Positions 33,899 through 46,889 of a DNA stretch of 64,000 nucleotides are shown piece after piece. The stretch comes from Dichotomocladium elegans. Taxonomy: Eukaryota > Mucoromycota > Mucoromycetes > Mucorales > Lichtheimiaceae. The DNA lies in contig JAIXMN010000005.1 of the NCBI GenBank assembly GCA_025716815.1, positions 1,302,001 to 1,366,000 of the forward strand, given 5' to 3'. Position 1 is the first letter of the stretch. Every line of letters starts with the position of its first letter. Under the pieces are notes generated by a model. The model was not told the DNA's origin, ran no database searches, and saw nothing but the letters and a program-made list of their open reading frames with translations. A program made the position numbers and the translations under genes.

Positions 33899-36800
33899 TG
33901 CAGACTTGTGTATGTAGATCCAGCTGAGTGCAAAACAAAATAATAATATGGGTGCAGCTTTATGGGCTGTGAGTGTGCGGTTGAGAGCTACTAAAAGGAA
34001 ACACTGCTTAATAATGTGTAAAGAAGAAAGAAAAGGGAGTGGATACATCCACTCAGTCTCTCGCTCTCTCGCTCTCTCTGCAACTCACCCGACGGGGGAT
34101 GCGGCCAATGAATTTAAAGCAGGACGCCGCACAAAAAGAGTGCAAGTTGGGGGGAGGGAAGAGGAGTAAGCTTTTTTGGGGGGGGAGAAGGCGGGTATTG
34201 AACAATTGGCGTGGAGAGACAATGAAAGGTCAGCAGGTGAAAGAGGAGCGTTCGTATGAAACGAGTTAGATCACGCGACAAATCATCCAAAAGACCTAAG
34301 AAATAAAACAAGGCAACACAGTACACCGGCACGGTTTCAAAATTAATCTTCCACCACACAAAAGCGCCTGATTTTCGATGATGATGAGAACCGGTGTTGA
34401 TGATATTGTTGCTTTGAATTAGATGTGTCCTCTCTGCCAAAGATTCTTGTCAACCATAGCAACTATTTCTCATCCCCCCGGGGATAAAAACAGCGTCTCC
34501 CTTTTTGATCATTGAGTAAATTATAAGTTGTATATGATCTACGTGTATCTCCGAATAGAGGTTATTTAGCTTATTCGCTGTGGAGAGCATAAGGGCGTTG
34601 TATCAGACTACGTTGGAAAGACCCCATCCATTTTTCTTGAGCAATTGCCTAAGAGACTTGAGGACTTGAAATACCCAAAATGATGCTTTATTGATTTATG
34701 AAATTCAAACCGATTGTCATTAAAAAGGGGTTCGATTTCAGCCTGGAGAAAGGAGGAATAATCCAAGAGCTCTGGGCGCCTTCACTGGGTACGCTGCCGA
34801 GAAATGATTGATATTGACGTAGGAAAACTCATTTTCTTTCATGTGTTTGGGACCTGAAACACAGCATGAGATTATCCAATAAAGGAAACCTCCAAACACA
34901 CACACAGAATGGCTATGGCACAGAAGACAGGAGCATAAGACTACCGCAATTTATGAGTGGGGATTTTCATAGCAAGCATCATAAATAATTTTTGAGACCT
35001 CCACAGTCACCTATCAGAAAGGGAAAGGAAGCGGTCAATCCGAAGTTGCAATTAAGAGAATTGTAAGAGGGTATGAACTCATGGCGGTTTTTTTTTTGTA
35101 AAGAATAGTGTACCTATATTTAAGGTCGAGGATATCTCTACAGTAAGTAGATATATCGAATATGGAAATATCGACCTGTTTATCTTCCGTCGTATGTATT
35201 TCCTGACTCAATCCTATTGAGCAATTCTGAACAGTTACAAGAACAAAGGAAACGCGATACAGTTTTGGAAAATTAAATGTTGATGGCCTAAATAAATGCC
35301 GCATTGGATAATTCAAAGCTGGACGATCTCAAATGTTTTATTTGGCCGTTTATAATGATATCTGTGATATTGATGCAGGTTTGGGTAAATTGGAGACATG
35401 CACATATTACTATAGGAGAATAGAAGCTGCTGCTATCATCAGAATGACTGCACATTTTCGCTTAGGTATACGCATATAACAAGAGAAAACACATAGCACT
35501 GAACTTCTTCTGCCTCATAATCTACTTTATCTTTATTTCCAGCAACAAAATGAGCAGTCGTTCAATCTGCTCTCTCCATCGACTCCGTGCCGATTTTCTT
35601 ATACATGCTGTTAATCTGCACGGTCCTTACTATATCAAGTTCCTCTAATGTAATTTAGCATCCACTCTCTTTTGCAGTTTGATAATCCGTATCAATATGC
35701 GATGAATTATCGAAGAGAGGAGATCCTGGACATCTTTCTATTCATTTTTCGTTATCGATGTCGGCCTCTTTTGCAGTGCCGAGCGCTCTTACCGCTTATC
35801 CGTCCTGGAAATCGCCAGAACAGAGGATAACCCCCCTGCCCTTCTCGGGGACGCTTGCGTGTAAATTTACGCGTATGATCAATGGGGTAGGTAATCGTTA
35901 TCAACTGACTATTTAATTTTCCAAAACAAATCTAGTATACAAAGATTTTGATAGTCAATAAAAAACATTAACCTGTCCCCTTCCTTCTTTGACTTACCAG
36001 CCCGGCTCATACCAGGCATATCAAGATGTGAACGTGGCGATAATCACGGAGAAGAATGGGCGGTGCGCGAAAAGCAACATCCAGGATACACTGTGCATAA
36101 TGGCAGGCGCGAAGCCTGCGAAAGGCGAAGGAGTCGGCAAATTACACCGGGTGAAGCGCGTGGGCAAGGAAGACAAGATCAAAAGGCTCTGCCCGAAGGC
36201 AGCCAAGTCGCGGCCCCATCGGATGATGCGGATGACCTTGTTGAACCCCTCTTTCCATGGCTCGTCAAGGACGGATACGATTGGTCAATCTACAAAGGAC
36301 AGAAGGTGTTAGATTCGATATTAAAATCCATTGTCTTTCTTCGTGCATGCGACCTTTGCTTTTCCATCACGCATAAAGATTCTGGGCAGAACGGGACTTT
36401 TTATTTTCATGACCTTGCGACTTGAGGATTCAATTCCTGGATTATGTATTTTGTGCGACATTATTTTTGATCGTATCTGTAATGTTACACAGTGTCCCAT
36501 GCGTCATTCCTGTAATCTGGTAAAGCGTAGGTGCACTGCTTGGTCTCCTAAGCGTTATAAGCGAAGTTACCCCCACGTATGCTTCTCATCACTTTTAGAT
36601 CGTAGTACGTAGCCATAGATATTTGAATTTCAATTGTTTAGCAACTAATGTTGGAGGGAAACCGATACAGAACGCTTCAAACGATCTGTCAGTGCAGTGG
36701 CGCGTAGATGAGAACACTTTGCACAATACATATTGATGACCATACTTTTACTAAGTATATCCGCGCGAAATTTTACAAAAATTAAAAATATCCAGCCCTT

Positions 36801-37125
36801 GCAAATAAAAATACCTTTCATAGCCCACACAGGCAGGGGGAGGCATCGTCATCCGCTCGTAGTTATCATGTAAGGAAGAGTTTTATTTCAATAGCCTGTG
36901 AATGGCTCTATTTCGAACCCCGTTCTAAAAGGAATTACATCATATTTCTGCACGCTAAATGGGACTTTACGTGTGTGGTGGTGGTTCCTAAAAAGCACTG
37001 AGTGAAAAAAAATAAAAAAGTCCCTTATCTCTTACAGCGCATAACCCTCAATCCTCATCCACTCGTTCTTCCTCATTTTTGTGTTTGTTGTTGCTGTTCG
37101 AAAAACCAATTCTTTTTTTTCATAA
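33899..37125. other. intergenic, with dispersed repeat copy B
   Basis: 3.2 kb with no recognised gene. It has G-rich runs near 34150..34190. ORFs near 36.0-36.4 kb (both about 110 codons, overlapping) contain the copy B repeat but no known domain. The final 100 bp are pyrimidine-rich and lead into the Mit_KHE1 gene. Confidence 0.45.
36248..36310 (+). repeat. dispersed repeat, copy B
   Basis: Partner of copy A at 29845..29902. It lies in an open frame reading FPWLVKDGYDWSIYKGQ, which suggests a coding origin (host gene family or mobile element); the family is not recognised. Confidence 0.45.
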
Positions 37126-38094
37126 ATGCGCGTGTTTGCAGTACCCATTCTCCGCAATCGCTGGGCGTATTATTGTCATTCGAACATTGCTTCTGCGTCG
37201 CGGCTGACGCAGGTCGTGGACTGGTCTAGCAAAAAATGGGACCAATTAGGCGCTGCAGAGCCTGACACATGGAAGCGGAAACTGTACGATCGCGGCAACT
37301 ACTTTATGAATCAGCTTGATTACCAAGAGTGGTTCCTCAAGAACGTGCCGACGAAGGAAGATACCAAGGAGGATCCCCTCGAAAAGGTAAAAAGCCGCAA
37401 GAGACAGCTTTGCGCACAACATGTAGATAATTTTACCTTTTTTTTTTCTTTTTGAATAGGTACACGTCTTTTACGCGCCCATGTTAGACGGTACCGCGGT
37501 CAAAGCGGATCTGGAGGAGCTTTTGAACCAGAGAGAACCGTATCATAAAAAATACATGCTCTACTCTGCGTACTGGGTCCCAGTGGCATGCACCTTTGTG
37601 ATAGTCCCATTGATTCCGAATATACCGCTTGCTTATAACTTGTTCCGATTGTACAGTCATTACAAAGGTGAGAGTTAGAGAGAGAGAAAAAAAAACCAAG
37701 ACGTTTTACAGCGTCGAGCGGTAGAAAGAACCTTACGCGGATGTATATAAATATAGCCTTCAAGGGAGTACAGCACTTGCGGTCATTGCCGCTTGATTAC
37801 GTGGCATCGGCCGAGTTAGAGCAGATATTTGAAACAACCAAGCTGGTCACGGATAAGGATGTGGAGCTACCATCTGAGGTCAAGTCCATGTTCAAGGAAT
37901 CAAAACGCCCTAATCTACAGATACTCCTTCAACGGGACGTCCCGGGCGTCATTGAGCTAGATACCATCGCACAGCTTTCGCGGCATTTTGACTCGCCTGG
38001 CATGGAGATGGAGCTCAAGCGGGCAAGATATCAAATGCTTGCCGAAATTGCTAAGCATCGATTCAAAAATGACGAGGACCCAGTGACACCATAG
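37126..38094 (+). CDS. mitochondrial K+/H+ exchange-related protein (Mit_KHE1 family)
   Basis: Three exons, 37126..37386, 37460..37667 and 37757..38094, give 268 residues. MRVFAVPILRNRWAYYC at the start, WKRKLYDRGNYFMNQLDYQEW and a hydrophobic segment (VPVACTFVIVPLIPNIPLAY) fit the fungal family annotated as mitochondrial K+-H+ exchange-related (yeast YDL183C type), thought to act in the inner membrane. An Arg-containing, acid-poor N-terminus fits a mitochondrial presequence. The gene is 310 bp upstream of phosphofructokinase on the same strand; that gap has TATA-like AT-rich sequence and poly-A/T runs only. Confidence 0.82.
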
Positions 38095-38405
38095 AGAAAC
38101 GACAAGTACCTTTGCACGTTATATTATACATTTCATATCCCACCTGCATTTCCGGTTCTTCTTTTTCTTGATTTTTGTTATCATAGGAATACTCCTCCAT
38201 CGCATCCTGAACGTATACTAGTAGAGAGTGTTTTTTTTAGTTAAAAAAAAAAAAAAAGAACAAGGGTTCAACCACCAATATGCGTGGTGTGTTTGTACCT
38301 GACCCATGTTGCTAGACATCTACAATTTATATATACATCTTTGAATTCCGATGAATTACGACAAATCTTGTCTTTTCAACAACCACTTTCTTGATATTCT
38401 TTTCA

Positions 38406-41400
38406 ATGCATAACACCCAAGGTCTCTCTCATGTGGTGCTATGCGCCCACACACCTGAACTGTACGAATCGACGGTTAGGTTCTACGAGTTGATCGGTTT
38501 TGAGCGGATGCTCGATCAAGTCATGACAGGTGGGGATGACCACCACAAGGTCTGGATGAAGCTCAAGGGCGACGCGGATGCACAAGCAACCGATCTGGTT
38601 ATCAAAGTGGCGCTTTGTAGCAAGGCTCCGGGTGCAGTGCCCGCGTCGCCTGACATAGCCGATAAACCCCATAATGAAGAGAACGCGTTGGTGATCCTCG
38701 TTCGGGATATGGAGGTAAAATGATCTGCTTTGTGTGATATTGATGGATATTCGCTCTAATGCATACACACAGAGAGCGCGTGATCAGATTACCCAATCCT
38801 CGCTCTCGTGTGCTGCCCTCCATGATCGTCTCTATGCAAGGGACCCAATTGGCACACCGCTGATCTTTTATAACAAGCCCCATGGATTGCTGCGGAGGGA
38901 TCCACGCGATGCCGATGCAGAGGAGATGGAGCAGAAGTTCCAATCGGCTTGTGCACCGAGAAAGATAGCTGTGCTTACTTCGGGTGGCGACGCACCCGGC
39001 ATGAACCCATGTGTTCGGGCTGTAGTCCGTTATGGTATCGCCATGGGCTGTCAAATGTTTGCAGTTTACGAGGGATACCAAGGTAGGTTTTGATGTACGA
39101 TCCGCCTTCCCCTCCTCCCCTAAACGCGACCTGCCATCATCCGTTGGATCCCGCATTTGCTCTACTAAAAAAGAAAGAAATCCATAGGCCTGGTGGACGG
39201 TGGCAATCAAATTCGTAAAATGGACTGGAAGAGCGTCCGAGGATGGACTCATATAGTAAGTACAAAGACCAATCAGTGCACATGATCCGTATATATATAT
39301 ATATATATATGTCTTTCCTTTCTCAACGTTCATATGGTGTGTGTGGGGGGGTGTGGTACGACGTTCGTTAGGGTGGTACTTTGATTGGTACAGCTCGCTG
39401 CAAAGACTTTACTCAGCGAGAAGGACGTTTGAAAGCAGTCCAAAACCTTGTTGAGAAGGGCATTGATTCGCTTGTAGTCTGTGGCGGCGATGGGTCGCTG
39501 ACAGGCGCGGATGTCTTCCGCGCCGAGTGGCCAGGACTTCTCAGCGAACTTGAAAAATCCGGTTCAATCACCAAAGAGACTGCAAGGCAGCATCAACATC
39601 TTAACATTGTTGGCTTAGGTAAAAAAAAAAAAGAACACAGGGAAGAGATAACGCACACAAGTGTGGAAGAAACTCATCAGGGGAAGAACGGGTACAGTTG
39701 GGTCGATCGACAATGATATGGCAAAAACGGACATCACTATCGGAGCAGTGACTTCGCTCCATCGAATCTGCGAATGCGTGGATGCGATCAACACAACAGC
39801 GTTGTCGCACTCGCGCGCGTTTGTGGTTGAGGTGATGGGCCGACACTGTGGATGGCTAGCGCTGATGGCGGGCATTGCAACTGGGGCTGACTTTGTATTC
39901 ATTCCGGAGCGGCCGCCGCCCGACGATTGGCGCAGCGATCTGTGCGCGGTCGCGCAGAGACACCGCAAACTAGGGAAGCGCAAGACACTTGTGATTGTTG
40001 CGGAGGGTGCGATCGATCTCTCGCTAAACCCTATCAAGGCGGATGATATCAAGACAACCCTCGCTGAGCGGCTGGGGCTGGACACGCGCGTAACGACGCT
40101 GGGGCATGTGCAGCGCGGTGGCTCGCCATGTGCGGCCGATCGCATCCTTGCGACGACACAGGGCGTCGAGGCGGTCCGCGCCATCCTGGCGGCGAAGCCC
40201 GACACCCCCTCGCCTGTGATTGGCATGTCCGAGAATCGCGTGACATCGACGCCGCTCATGGAGGCCGTTGAGCTGACACACGAGGTGGCCAAGGCGATCC
40301 ATGCCAAGAATTTCGCACGCGCGATGGAGCTACGGGATCCGCAGTTTGCGGAAGAGCACAATGCGTTCAATGCAAGCACGATCATGGACAATGGCACGGA
40401 CTTGATGGTGCCATCCCATCAGAGGCTCCGTATCGGCATCCTGCACGTAGGTGCGCCTGCGGGTGGCATGAACTCGGCCACGCGCACAGCCGTGCGCTAC
40501 GCGCTCAACCGAGGCCACCACCCCATCGTTGTCTACAATGGATTTGCGGGCCTTGTGCGTGGTGACATTGAGGATGCTACCTGGATTGGCGTGGACGGAT
40601 GGACAGCACGTGGCGGGTCGGAGCTCGGCACCAACCGACATGTTCCTGGTGTCGATGTGGACGTGGGGATGATCGCGTATCAGCTGCAGAAGCACCGCAT
40701 TCAGGCATTGCTTGTGATCGGCGGCTTTGAAGCCTACTCAGGCCTGGTGAGTCTGGAAAAGGAGCGCATGAACTACCCGGCCTTATGCATTCCCATCTGC
40801 CTGCTTCCGGCCACCATCTCCAACAACGTGCCGGGGACAGACTTCTCGCTCGGGAACGATACGTCTCTCAACGCGATTGTCTCAGCCTGCGACGCCATTG
40901 CCCAATCCGCAAGGTCTTCTCGCCGCCGCGTCTTTGTTGTGGAAGTCCAGGGAGGGAAGACAGGCTATCTCGCTGTTGAGGCCGGCCTTGCCTCGGGCGC
41001 GAACACGGTCTACATTCCAGAAGAGGGCATCTCCCTCTCACGGCTCCAGTCGGACGTGAACCATCTCATGGCCCTTTACCTCGACGACGACCCGGACAAG
41101 TCCGAGGGCCGCATCATCCTCCGCACGGAAACTGTCAGTGACACTTACACGACCGACGTCATCTCCAACATTCTCAAGGACGAGGGCCATGAATTCTTTG
41201 ACTCGCGCACCGCCGTGCTCGGCCATATTCAGCAGGGCGACACGCCCTCGCCACTCGACCGCATCCGCGCCACTCGTCTTGCCATGCACGCTATCCGCTT
41301 CGTCGAAGCCCACACCTCCGACGCGCTTAACGATGCACACAACAGCGGCAGCCCCGCACCCATCGAGCTCACCACCGCACCCGAGTCTATCGCCGTCGTC

Positions 41401-41601
41401 GGCATTGCTGGTAATGCTGTCAAATACAACTCTGTCAAAGATCTGTTGGCAGAGACAGATATCAAGAACCGCAAGCCACGTGCTGCTTGGTGGTACGAAC
41501 ATCGTGATCTCGTCGATCTTCTAGCCGGGCGTGGCTTGTTCACCCCCGAAGCTCAGGCTTGCATCCGCCAAGACCAAAAAGAAGCTTTAAATTTACCTTA
41601 A
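38406..41601 (+). CDS. pfk1: 6-phosphofructokinase, fungal type with glyoxalase-like N-terminus
   Basis: Commits glucose to glycolysis: fructose-6-phosphate plus ATP to fructose-1,6-bisphosphate; cytosolic octamer in fungi. Five exons, 38406..38714, 38773..39082, 39188..39255, 39372..39618 and 39698..41601, give 945 residues. The first about 200 residues are the glyoxalase-like domain found only in fungal enzymes ([26 protein letters not shown]). The catalytic half follows: [47 protein letters not shown] and HVQRGGSP. The second, regulatory half begins near [15 protein letters not shown], with [15 protein letters not shown] and [12 protein letters not shown]. It has the standard duplicated eukaryotic layout and ends LNLP. 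It converges on cdc4 with 160 bp between stops. The third intron carries a TA repeat. Confidence 0.96.
39293..39311. repeat. TA repeat in phosphofructokinase intron 3
   Basis: Short (AT) run of about nine units, followed by a G-rich segment, between the donor GTAAGT and acceptor TTAG. Confidence 0.75.
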
Positions 41602-41761
41602 TCCAAAGAAAGGTGTCATCCTCTAAGAAAATAGAGCGACAGCATGATATATATATATTATAAAAGAGGGTCAAGTATTTATTCTTTCTTTGAGGAAATG
41701 CAGTCGTTGTTGGATTTTATCATCCTCGTCGAGAAATAGAAAAAAAAAAAAAGAAGAAGGC

Positions 41762-43708
41762 TTAATCAGCGCCATAATCTAGAATTTCCAAACGAGTAAT
41801 ATCTTCTGGGCATTTTACTGCTACCACACAGCGCCGCTCGTCAAAAGCAACACGCCACACTCCCGCGACATCCGTGACGAGATTGTGGAGAAGTTTTCCG
41901 GTCTTAATGTCCCACATTTTGACACCGCCATCAGATCCGGATACCACCTTTGTTTCATCATGTTGGAAGGATGTAATGGGACCCTCATGTCCAACCAACA
42001 TATGTTGGCAGTCGCCCGAATCAGGGGACCATACGCGAAGGGACTGATCGGCCGCCGCGCTCACGAGGAAATTTCTTGAAATGCCGAGCAGGCCAACAAG
42101 AATAGTATGACCTAGATAGTACGCGGGTTTTAAGCTAAAGTACCAAAATGAAATCGCCGTTGTTTACCTCCCAAAAGATGCTCGCATTGACCGGTGGTGA
42201 TGTTCCAAATACGTACGGTCGAATCCATGCTGCCGCTGATGCATCGGTTCCGCTTGGCGTCAATCACGACCGAATATACTTTTTGGGTATGCCCTATTAA
42301 GACATGCCGAAGTTGACCTGCTTCGAGATGCCATATCCGTACTGTGGTGTCGTAGCTGCCGCTCGCGAGGATGTTGCCATGGGCAGCTAAGGCGCGCACA
42401 GAGCTACGATGGCCCCGGAGCTCATGAACGTGGTATATATTGTCAGATGGGTGCACAACTGACTCGTCATCGCTTTCCGCCATAGCAGCCAGCATGGAGT
42501 CTCTGTCGCTGTCGGCTGATAAACCGGGGTTGTGAAAACGCATGAGATGGAAGTGCAGTGGCATGGTGAGGATAGATGGGCGATGTACCCGAGGCCTGTT
42601 GAGCGCAACGGCATTATCGTTGTTGGGTAACATCCATACACGCAAGGTCGAATCACGCGAGCCGCTGACGATCATGGGATATTGGGGCTCTTTGTGCCCT
42701 GGAGTGGTCTCGACAGGCATGACAATCGTCAAGCACCTCACCGTACTACTATGCCCGCGAAAAATATGGCGGCATCGACCTGTGTCAATGTCCCACACAC
42801 GGATCGTCCTGTCCGTGGACCCCGTGACCAATGTATTACCGACGTATTGGAGTGCCCACACTCCGCCTTCATGGCCGTCGAGCACACGCATGAGATTACC
42901 GGTCTTAATGTCGTATATATTTACACTAGTGTCATCCGAGCCGGTGATGATTTTATCTTCGTCAAATTGCAAGCACGTTATCACATTATCCGAGTATCCT
43001 GCTAGTTGCAGTCGACGTGCTCGATTGTATTTCCAGTTGAGCTGCATCCGGTAGTGTCTTCGATAGATTGTCTTGTATGCTTGGGCATAATGGATGGCGC
43101 TGTTCTCTCGCGACAACAGATATCTTTCATACTCCTCGGATGTGACAATGTATCCTGCTTCGGCAACTTTAGTCTGCCATAACACAACATCGTTCTCTAT
43201 GATTTGGTGCCATCTGCGCGAGACTGATGATGCTCGGCATAGAGAGCGATGGTCGAGATGGAGCAGGATGCGGCGTGTGATGTGGACGGGAAGACGGGAG
43301 AGAACGTCCACCCGTAGGGCTTCCAGAATGGACGAATTGGCAAGTCGGAGAGCATGCATTGGGGACCGCCGGAGAATATGAACGAGCAGATAGTGTCTAA
43401 TGTTTTCAGGTAGACTGGAATATGTGTTGAGCATGTTGGGGATATTTAATGACGATGAAGAAGAGCCGGTATGGGGTATTAATGCATGGTCTCTAGACGC
43501 AGCGGAAGACAGGGAGGATGGAGCGAATGTTGAATCGGCAGACAACGATGCCAATGATGGTGGGTGCCAGAAGTCTTCCACTGCAGCTGCGTCATCGGCG
43601 TCATCTGCAGCCAAGGATGATCTGGGGGATAATGAAGGAGAAGGTAAGGCGGAGTGAGGACTTTCGACAGCGCCCAGATTTTCTGTCGAACTTGTAGTAG
43701 TAGTAGTA

Positions 43709-43739
<31 letters not shown>

Positions 43740-43855
43740 TGACGGGTGACTCGGAGACGGCACAGGCGAGTGGGGCAAGACGAACAGCTCGCGAGGAAGG
43801 AGATAAATTGTCACCAAGTCTAACTGCCTCTTGATCACAGCCCTGCTGTCGTGGT

Positions 43856-43889
<34 letters not shown>

Positions 43890-44622
43890 TTTGGGGAGTT
43901 GTAATTGCGGGTGAAGGCAAAACAGCTTGCATTATCTCCGTGCGTTTAGAGCTTCGTGTTTCGTCTTCCCAATACTCTTCGCTGGGGAACCATGAAACTG
44001 GTCGCTTCCGCGGGGAATGGCGCATTGAACGGGTTGATAGCTGAACTTCTACCTAAAAAGAAGTGGGTTATTTCTTGCAAGATCCTGCTTCCTCCCTTTT
44101 GCATGTTGCAAGACCAAGGATTGAAAAAGAAAAGGCCAGCGCCATGTAGCTCACCATGCCATTTGCTAAAGTCACTTCTTCCATGATCCCCTGTGATATG
44201 TGCGTTGAGAATGGCAGTCGCTTAAGTCTCGGTGGAGTTGGCATATTGGCTAAGGGGTATAAAGACACATCTCCGTTGGTTTTGGTTGCATTAAACAGGA
44301 GCGAGCGTCGTATAGAAACGGAAGATGAGGACGAGGCATTCAGGCGGGTTGTTGAAATAATACCGGTGTTGACTGAATGGGTGTGTCCTTGGGAAAGTGC
44401 GTCTGTCAGGCGGACTGGAACGCTGGTATTACTGCTGCTGCTTCCATGGCCGACTCCGGAAGCGGTTGTAGTGCTTTCAATGAACATGGCTTGCTGCTGG
44501 GGCAGCTGGTGGTCGTTCCCTTGATCGGGCCTGCTCCGACTTGATCTTTCAGGCAAGGCGGATGGGGACGGAAGTGGAGAACTCAATTGCAGGGCACCCA
44601 TTGGGGATTGATGGCTTCCCAT
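41762..44622 (-). CDS. cdc4: Cdc4-like F-box/WD40 protein of an SCF ubiquitin ligase
   Basis: Substrate receptor of an SCF E3 ligase; Cdc4/Fbw7 proteins recognise phosphodegrons in cell-cycle regulators in the nucleus. Three exons, complement(44155..44622, 42168..44052, 41762..42111), give 900 residues. The F-box lies near 405-445 (LPVHITRRILLHLDHRSLCR, VSRRWHQI), followed by the Cdc4 linker RHYRMQLNWKYNRARR. Then WD40 repeats run to the end, with typical units TGSTDRTIRVWDIDTGRCRH, SGSRDSTLRVW, SGSYDTTVRIWHLEAGQLRH, SGSMDSTVRIWNITTGQCEH and SGSDGGVKMWDIKTG. The first about 400 residues are Ser/Pro-rich with Gln, Ala and Thr runs encoded by triplet repeats near 43697..43740 and 43855..43892. 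The start is MGSHQSPMGA. Confidence 0.93.
43697..43892 (-). repeat. triplet repeats encoding Gln, Ala and Thr runs in cdc4
   Basis: TGC/GTA triplets at 43697..43740 encode Ala and Thr runs, and TGC/TGT triplets at 43855..43892 encode a Gln run in the N-terminal extension of Cdc4. Confidence 0.8.
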
Positions 44623-46889
44623 GGTATATATATTCCGTTAGAGGGCTGTCGATCTAAGAACGAACGAAGTAGACCCGCTTTGGTTGAGGTGGGGGAGAGG
44701 AGGGGGGATTATGGCCGGACTGCCTGATTTTTTTGTGCGCATGTGTGTATCGTGTGTGCGCGCACCGGGCGCAAAGTGGGGGGGGGATTATTTGTTTGCC
44801 TGGACTGGTGGTGGCTCTCAAAAGGCGCTCTCATTCCCCCCCCCCAAACCATCCCGAAACCGCGAGATCCGGAAAAGGAACATCGAAAAATTTAAAGCCC
44901 TCTCCGGGCTAGAATGGTATCGAACCGCGAACTTACCCTTTTTGTGCCTGAACGTGCAGTACTTGAGAGTAATACTTGCCATAAAGAGCATCAGTTTGTC
45001 AAGAAATGCAATTTTCTTTTCAGGTTGGCTCTTAGCATTGCCTGAATCACCACCGTCAATGCTAGGTGAGCCAAATAGATAGCAAGCATGCCGTAATCCA
45101 GCTAGACAGGATCCTCATATTGAGAATACCTCATCCAGTGCGCTCGTGTGAGATAGGGGAATCCGAAGGCAAATACTGTATCGAGATGCGTGCGCTTCGG
45201 TGCCTTGGATAACATCAAGTCCGCATACCGTCCGTTAGATAGGTCTGCTCGCTCGAATGAAGCACTGTAAAGCGGTGGTAAAAGCTAACATACTATTGCC
45301 ATGATGGTTCCATAGTCAGCCGACAATTCCCAAACCAATAGTGATGCGAATAGTCTCTCATCTCACGAATGTTTACGATTCAATGATAGATTTCTCGACA
45401 CAGTTAAGACCGAACAAAGCATATCGAAGCTTATAAACCATCTGAATAGAGAAAGAAGAAGAACAATTGCAAATAAACAGATGAATCATCCAATTCCAGC
45501 ATTGTCAGTTATTTTCGGCGGTCTGAATAAGCTACGAAAGAACCAACGTGTTCTATGTGCAGAGGCAGCAGATAATCTTTGTTTTGATCTGCATGTGGGT
45601 GCGCTTCGAGCATTATTCGGTGATCCTGCCTCAGACACGTCCCTGTCAGCTGCTTGCCGACGCACGTCCGGCACGTAACATAATGATGCTGTCGGAAGAC
45701 CCGATCCAACGGTGCAATTAATACTATTCTCGACGGATTCATACCTATAGATTCTATAGGAATCACCGATGTTGTGGGATGCCCATCAGTACGCCTCCAG
45801 CAGAGTTTCTCAACTCTGCGCATATATATAGGATCACTGCAGACCTTGTCCCAGATATAAAGGAGTTATTATTGGCGAATGACCATAAAGAATCATCGTA
45901 TTTCTTTCGAATAGTGGCTTCCGCAAAGTACAAGGCGTTGAGAAAAACACTGGAATCTATGATGCGCTTTTCTTGATTGTTCACTTACATTCAGTAGGAC
46001 TCGACCTGTTGAGTAGGAGGCAAGTATATATGGCTTGCACAATGGGTACCAGTCAGCAACATGCCAATTTCATGCTAGAAAAACGAGTGCGAATAGTTAC
46101 TATAGACAAGCCAAACCCTTCGAGAATTTTAGACGTAACTCCTAGATACGACAGCTTCTTGGCTCTTGCTTTGCCATGTAGTATTTCAGTACACTTCGGC
46201 AGCTTGTTGATAATATAATGAGTTTGGTCCAAGCGTATGTCGTCGTTTACAGTATATGCCGGTCAGACCTAACACCTTCGCTAGACGCAGGATAGGCCTC
46301 ACGAAGGCCCTTTCCATGAAGGATAATAGATCCGAGCTATGGATTGTTACATACTGTATTTTAAAAGGCGTGGTTATTAGATTAGGCAAACAAGAAAACC
46401 ACCTGCGCCTATGCATTCTCGCGAATTGACCCGGCAAGGATTTTACAACATCGTTCCCGTATTGAGCGGATAGATCATTCCATATTTGGTTTCAACCTTG
46501 AAAAAGGCTGGAGATGCCCAATTCTTCAAGAGCCTTGTCCTCTGGCAGGGGGCTCATCGGGAAGTGACTGACCTTGATTGACCCCACTCAGTGGTTCCAC
46601 AGAAACGAACACGTCTCTTGCTGAAGAGCTGTATGTCCTCTTTGAATCATTAGAGCACAAGTACATTCGACTTTTTCATGATCATCGACAAAAGCTGCCG
46701 TACGCGTATTGTACTCCATCCTTCATGCAAGCCGTGCTTCTACACATGCAACCAATATCTGCGCGTTCTGGAGGGGCAAAAGTCGCAGCCCTGTCAGTTC
46801 TGAAGTTGCAAGGTCACAACAATAAAATCGCGTTTTCCCCAGAATACGCATGATGACAGATCGAATGTCACATGCATTCATGGAAAGAT
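44623..46889. other. intergenic, cdc4 promoter and decayed sequence
   Basis: G- and C-runs near 44690-44850 lie upstream of cdc4. No gene is recognised further on. An ORF of 91 codons at 46578..46853 (with LAEELYVLFESLEHKYIRLF) looks protein-like but is unrecognised and directly precedes the second transposon relic, so it could be a captured or decayed fragment. Confidence 0.45.

Noticed and set aside
35989..36425. Overlapping ORFs of 107 and 120 codons
   Set aside because: Two frames are open over the same bases and neither has a known motif; kept only as the location of dispersed repeat copy B.
44915..44945. Minus-strand GGTTCGATACC, like a tRNA T-loop
   Set aside because: The flanking bases do not pair into a five-base T stem, and no D-arm, anticodon arm or acceptor stem is found.
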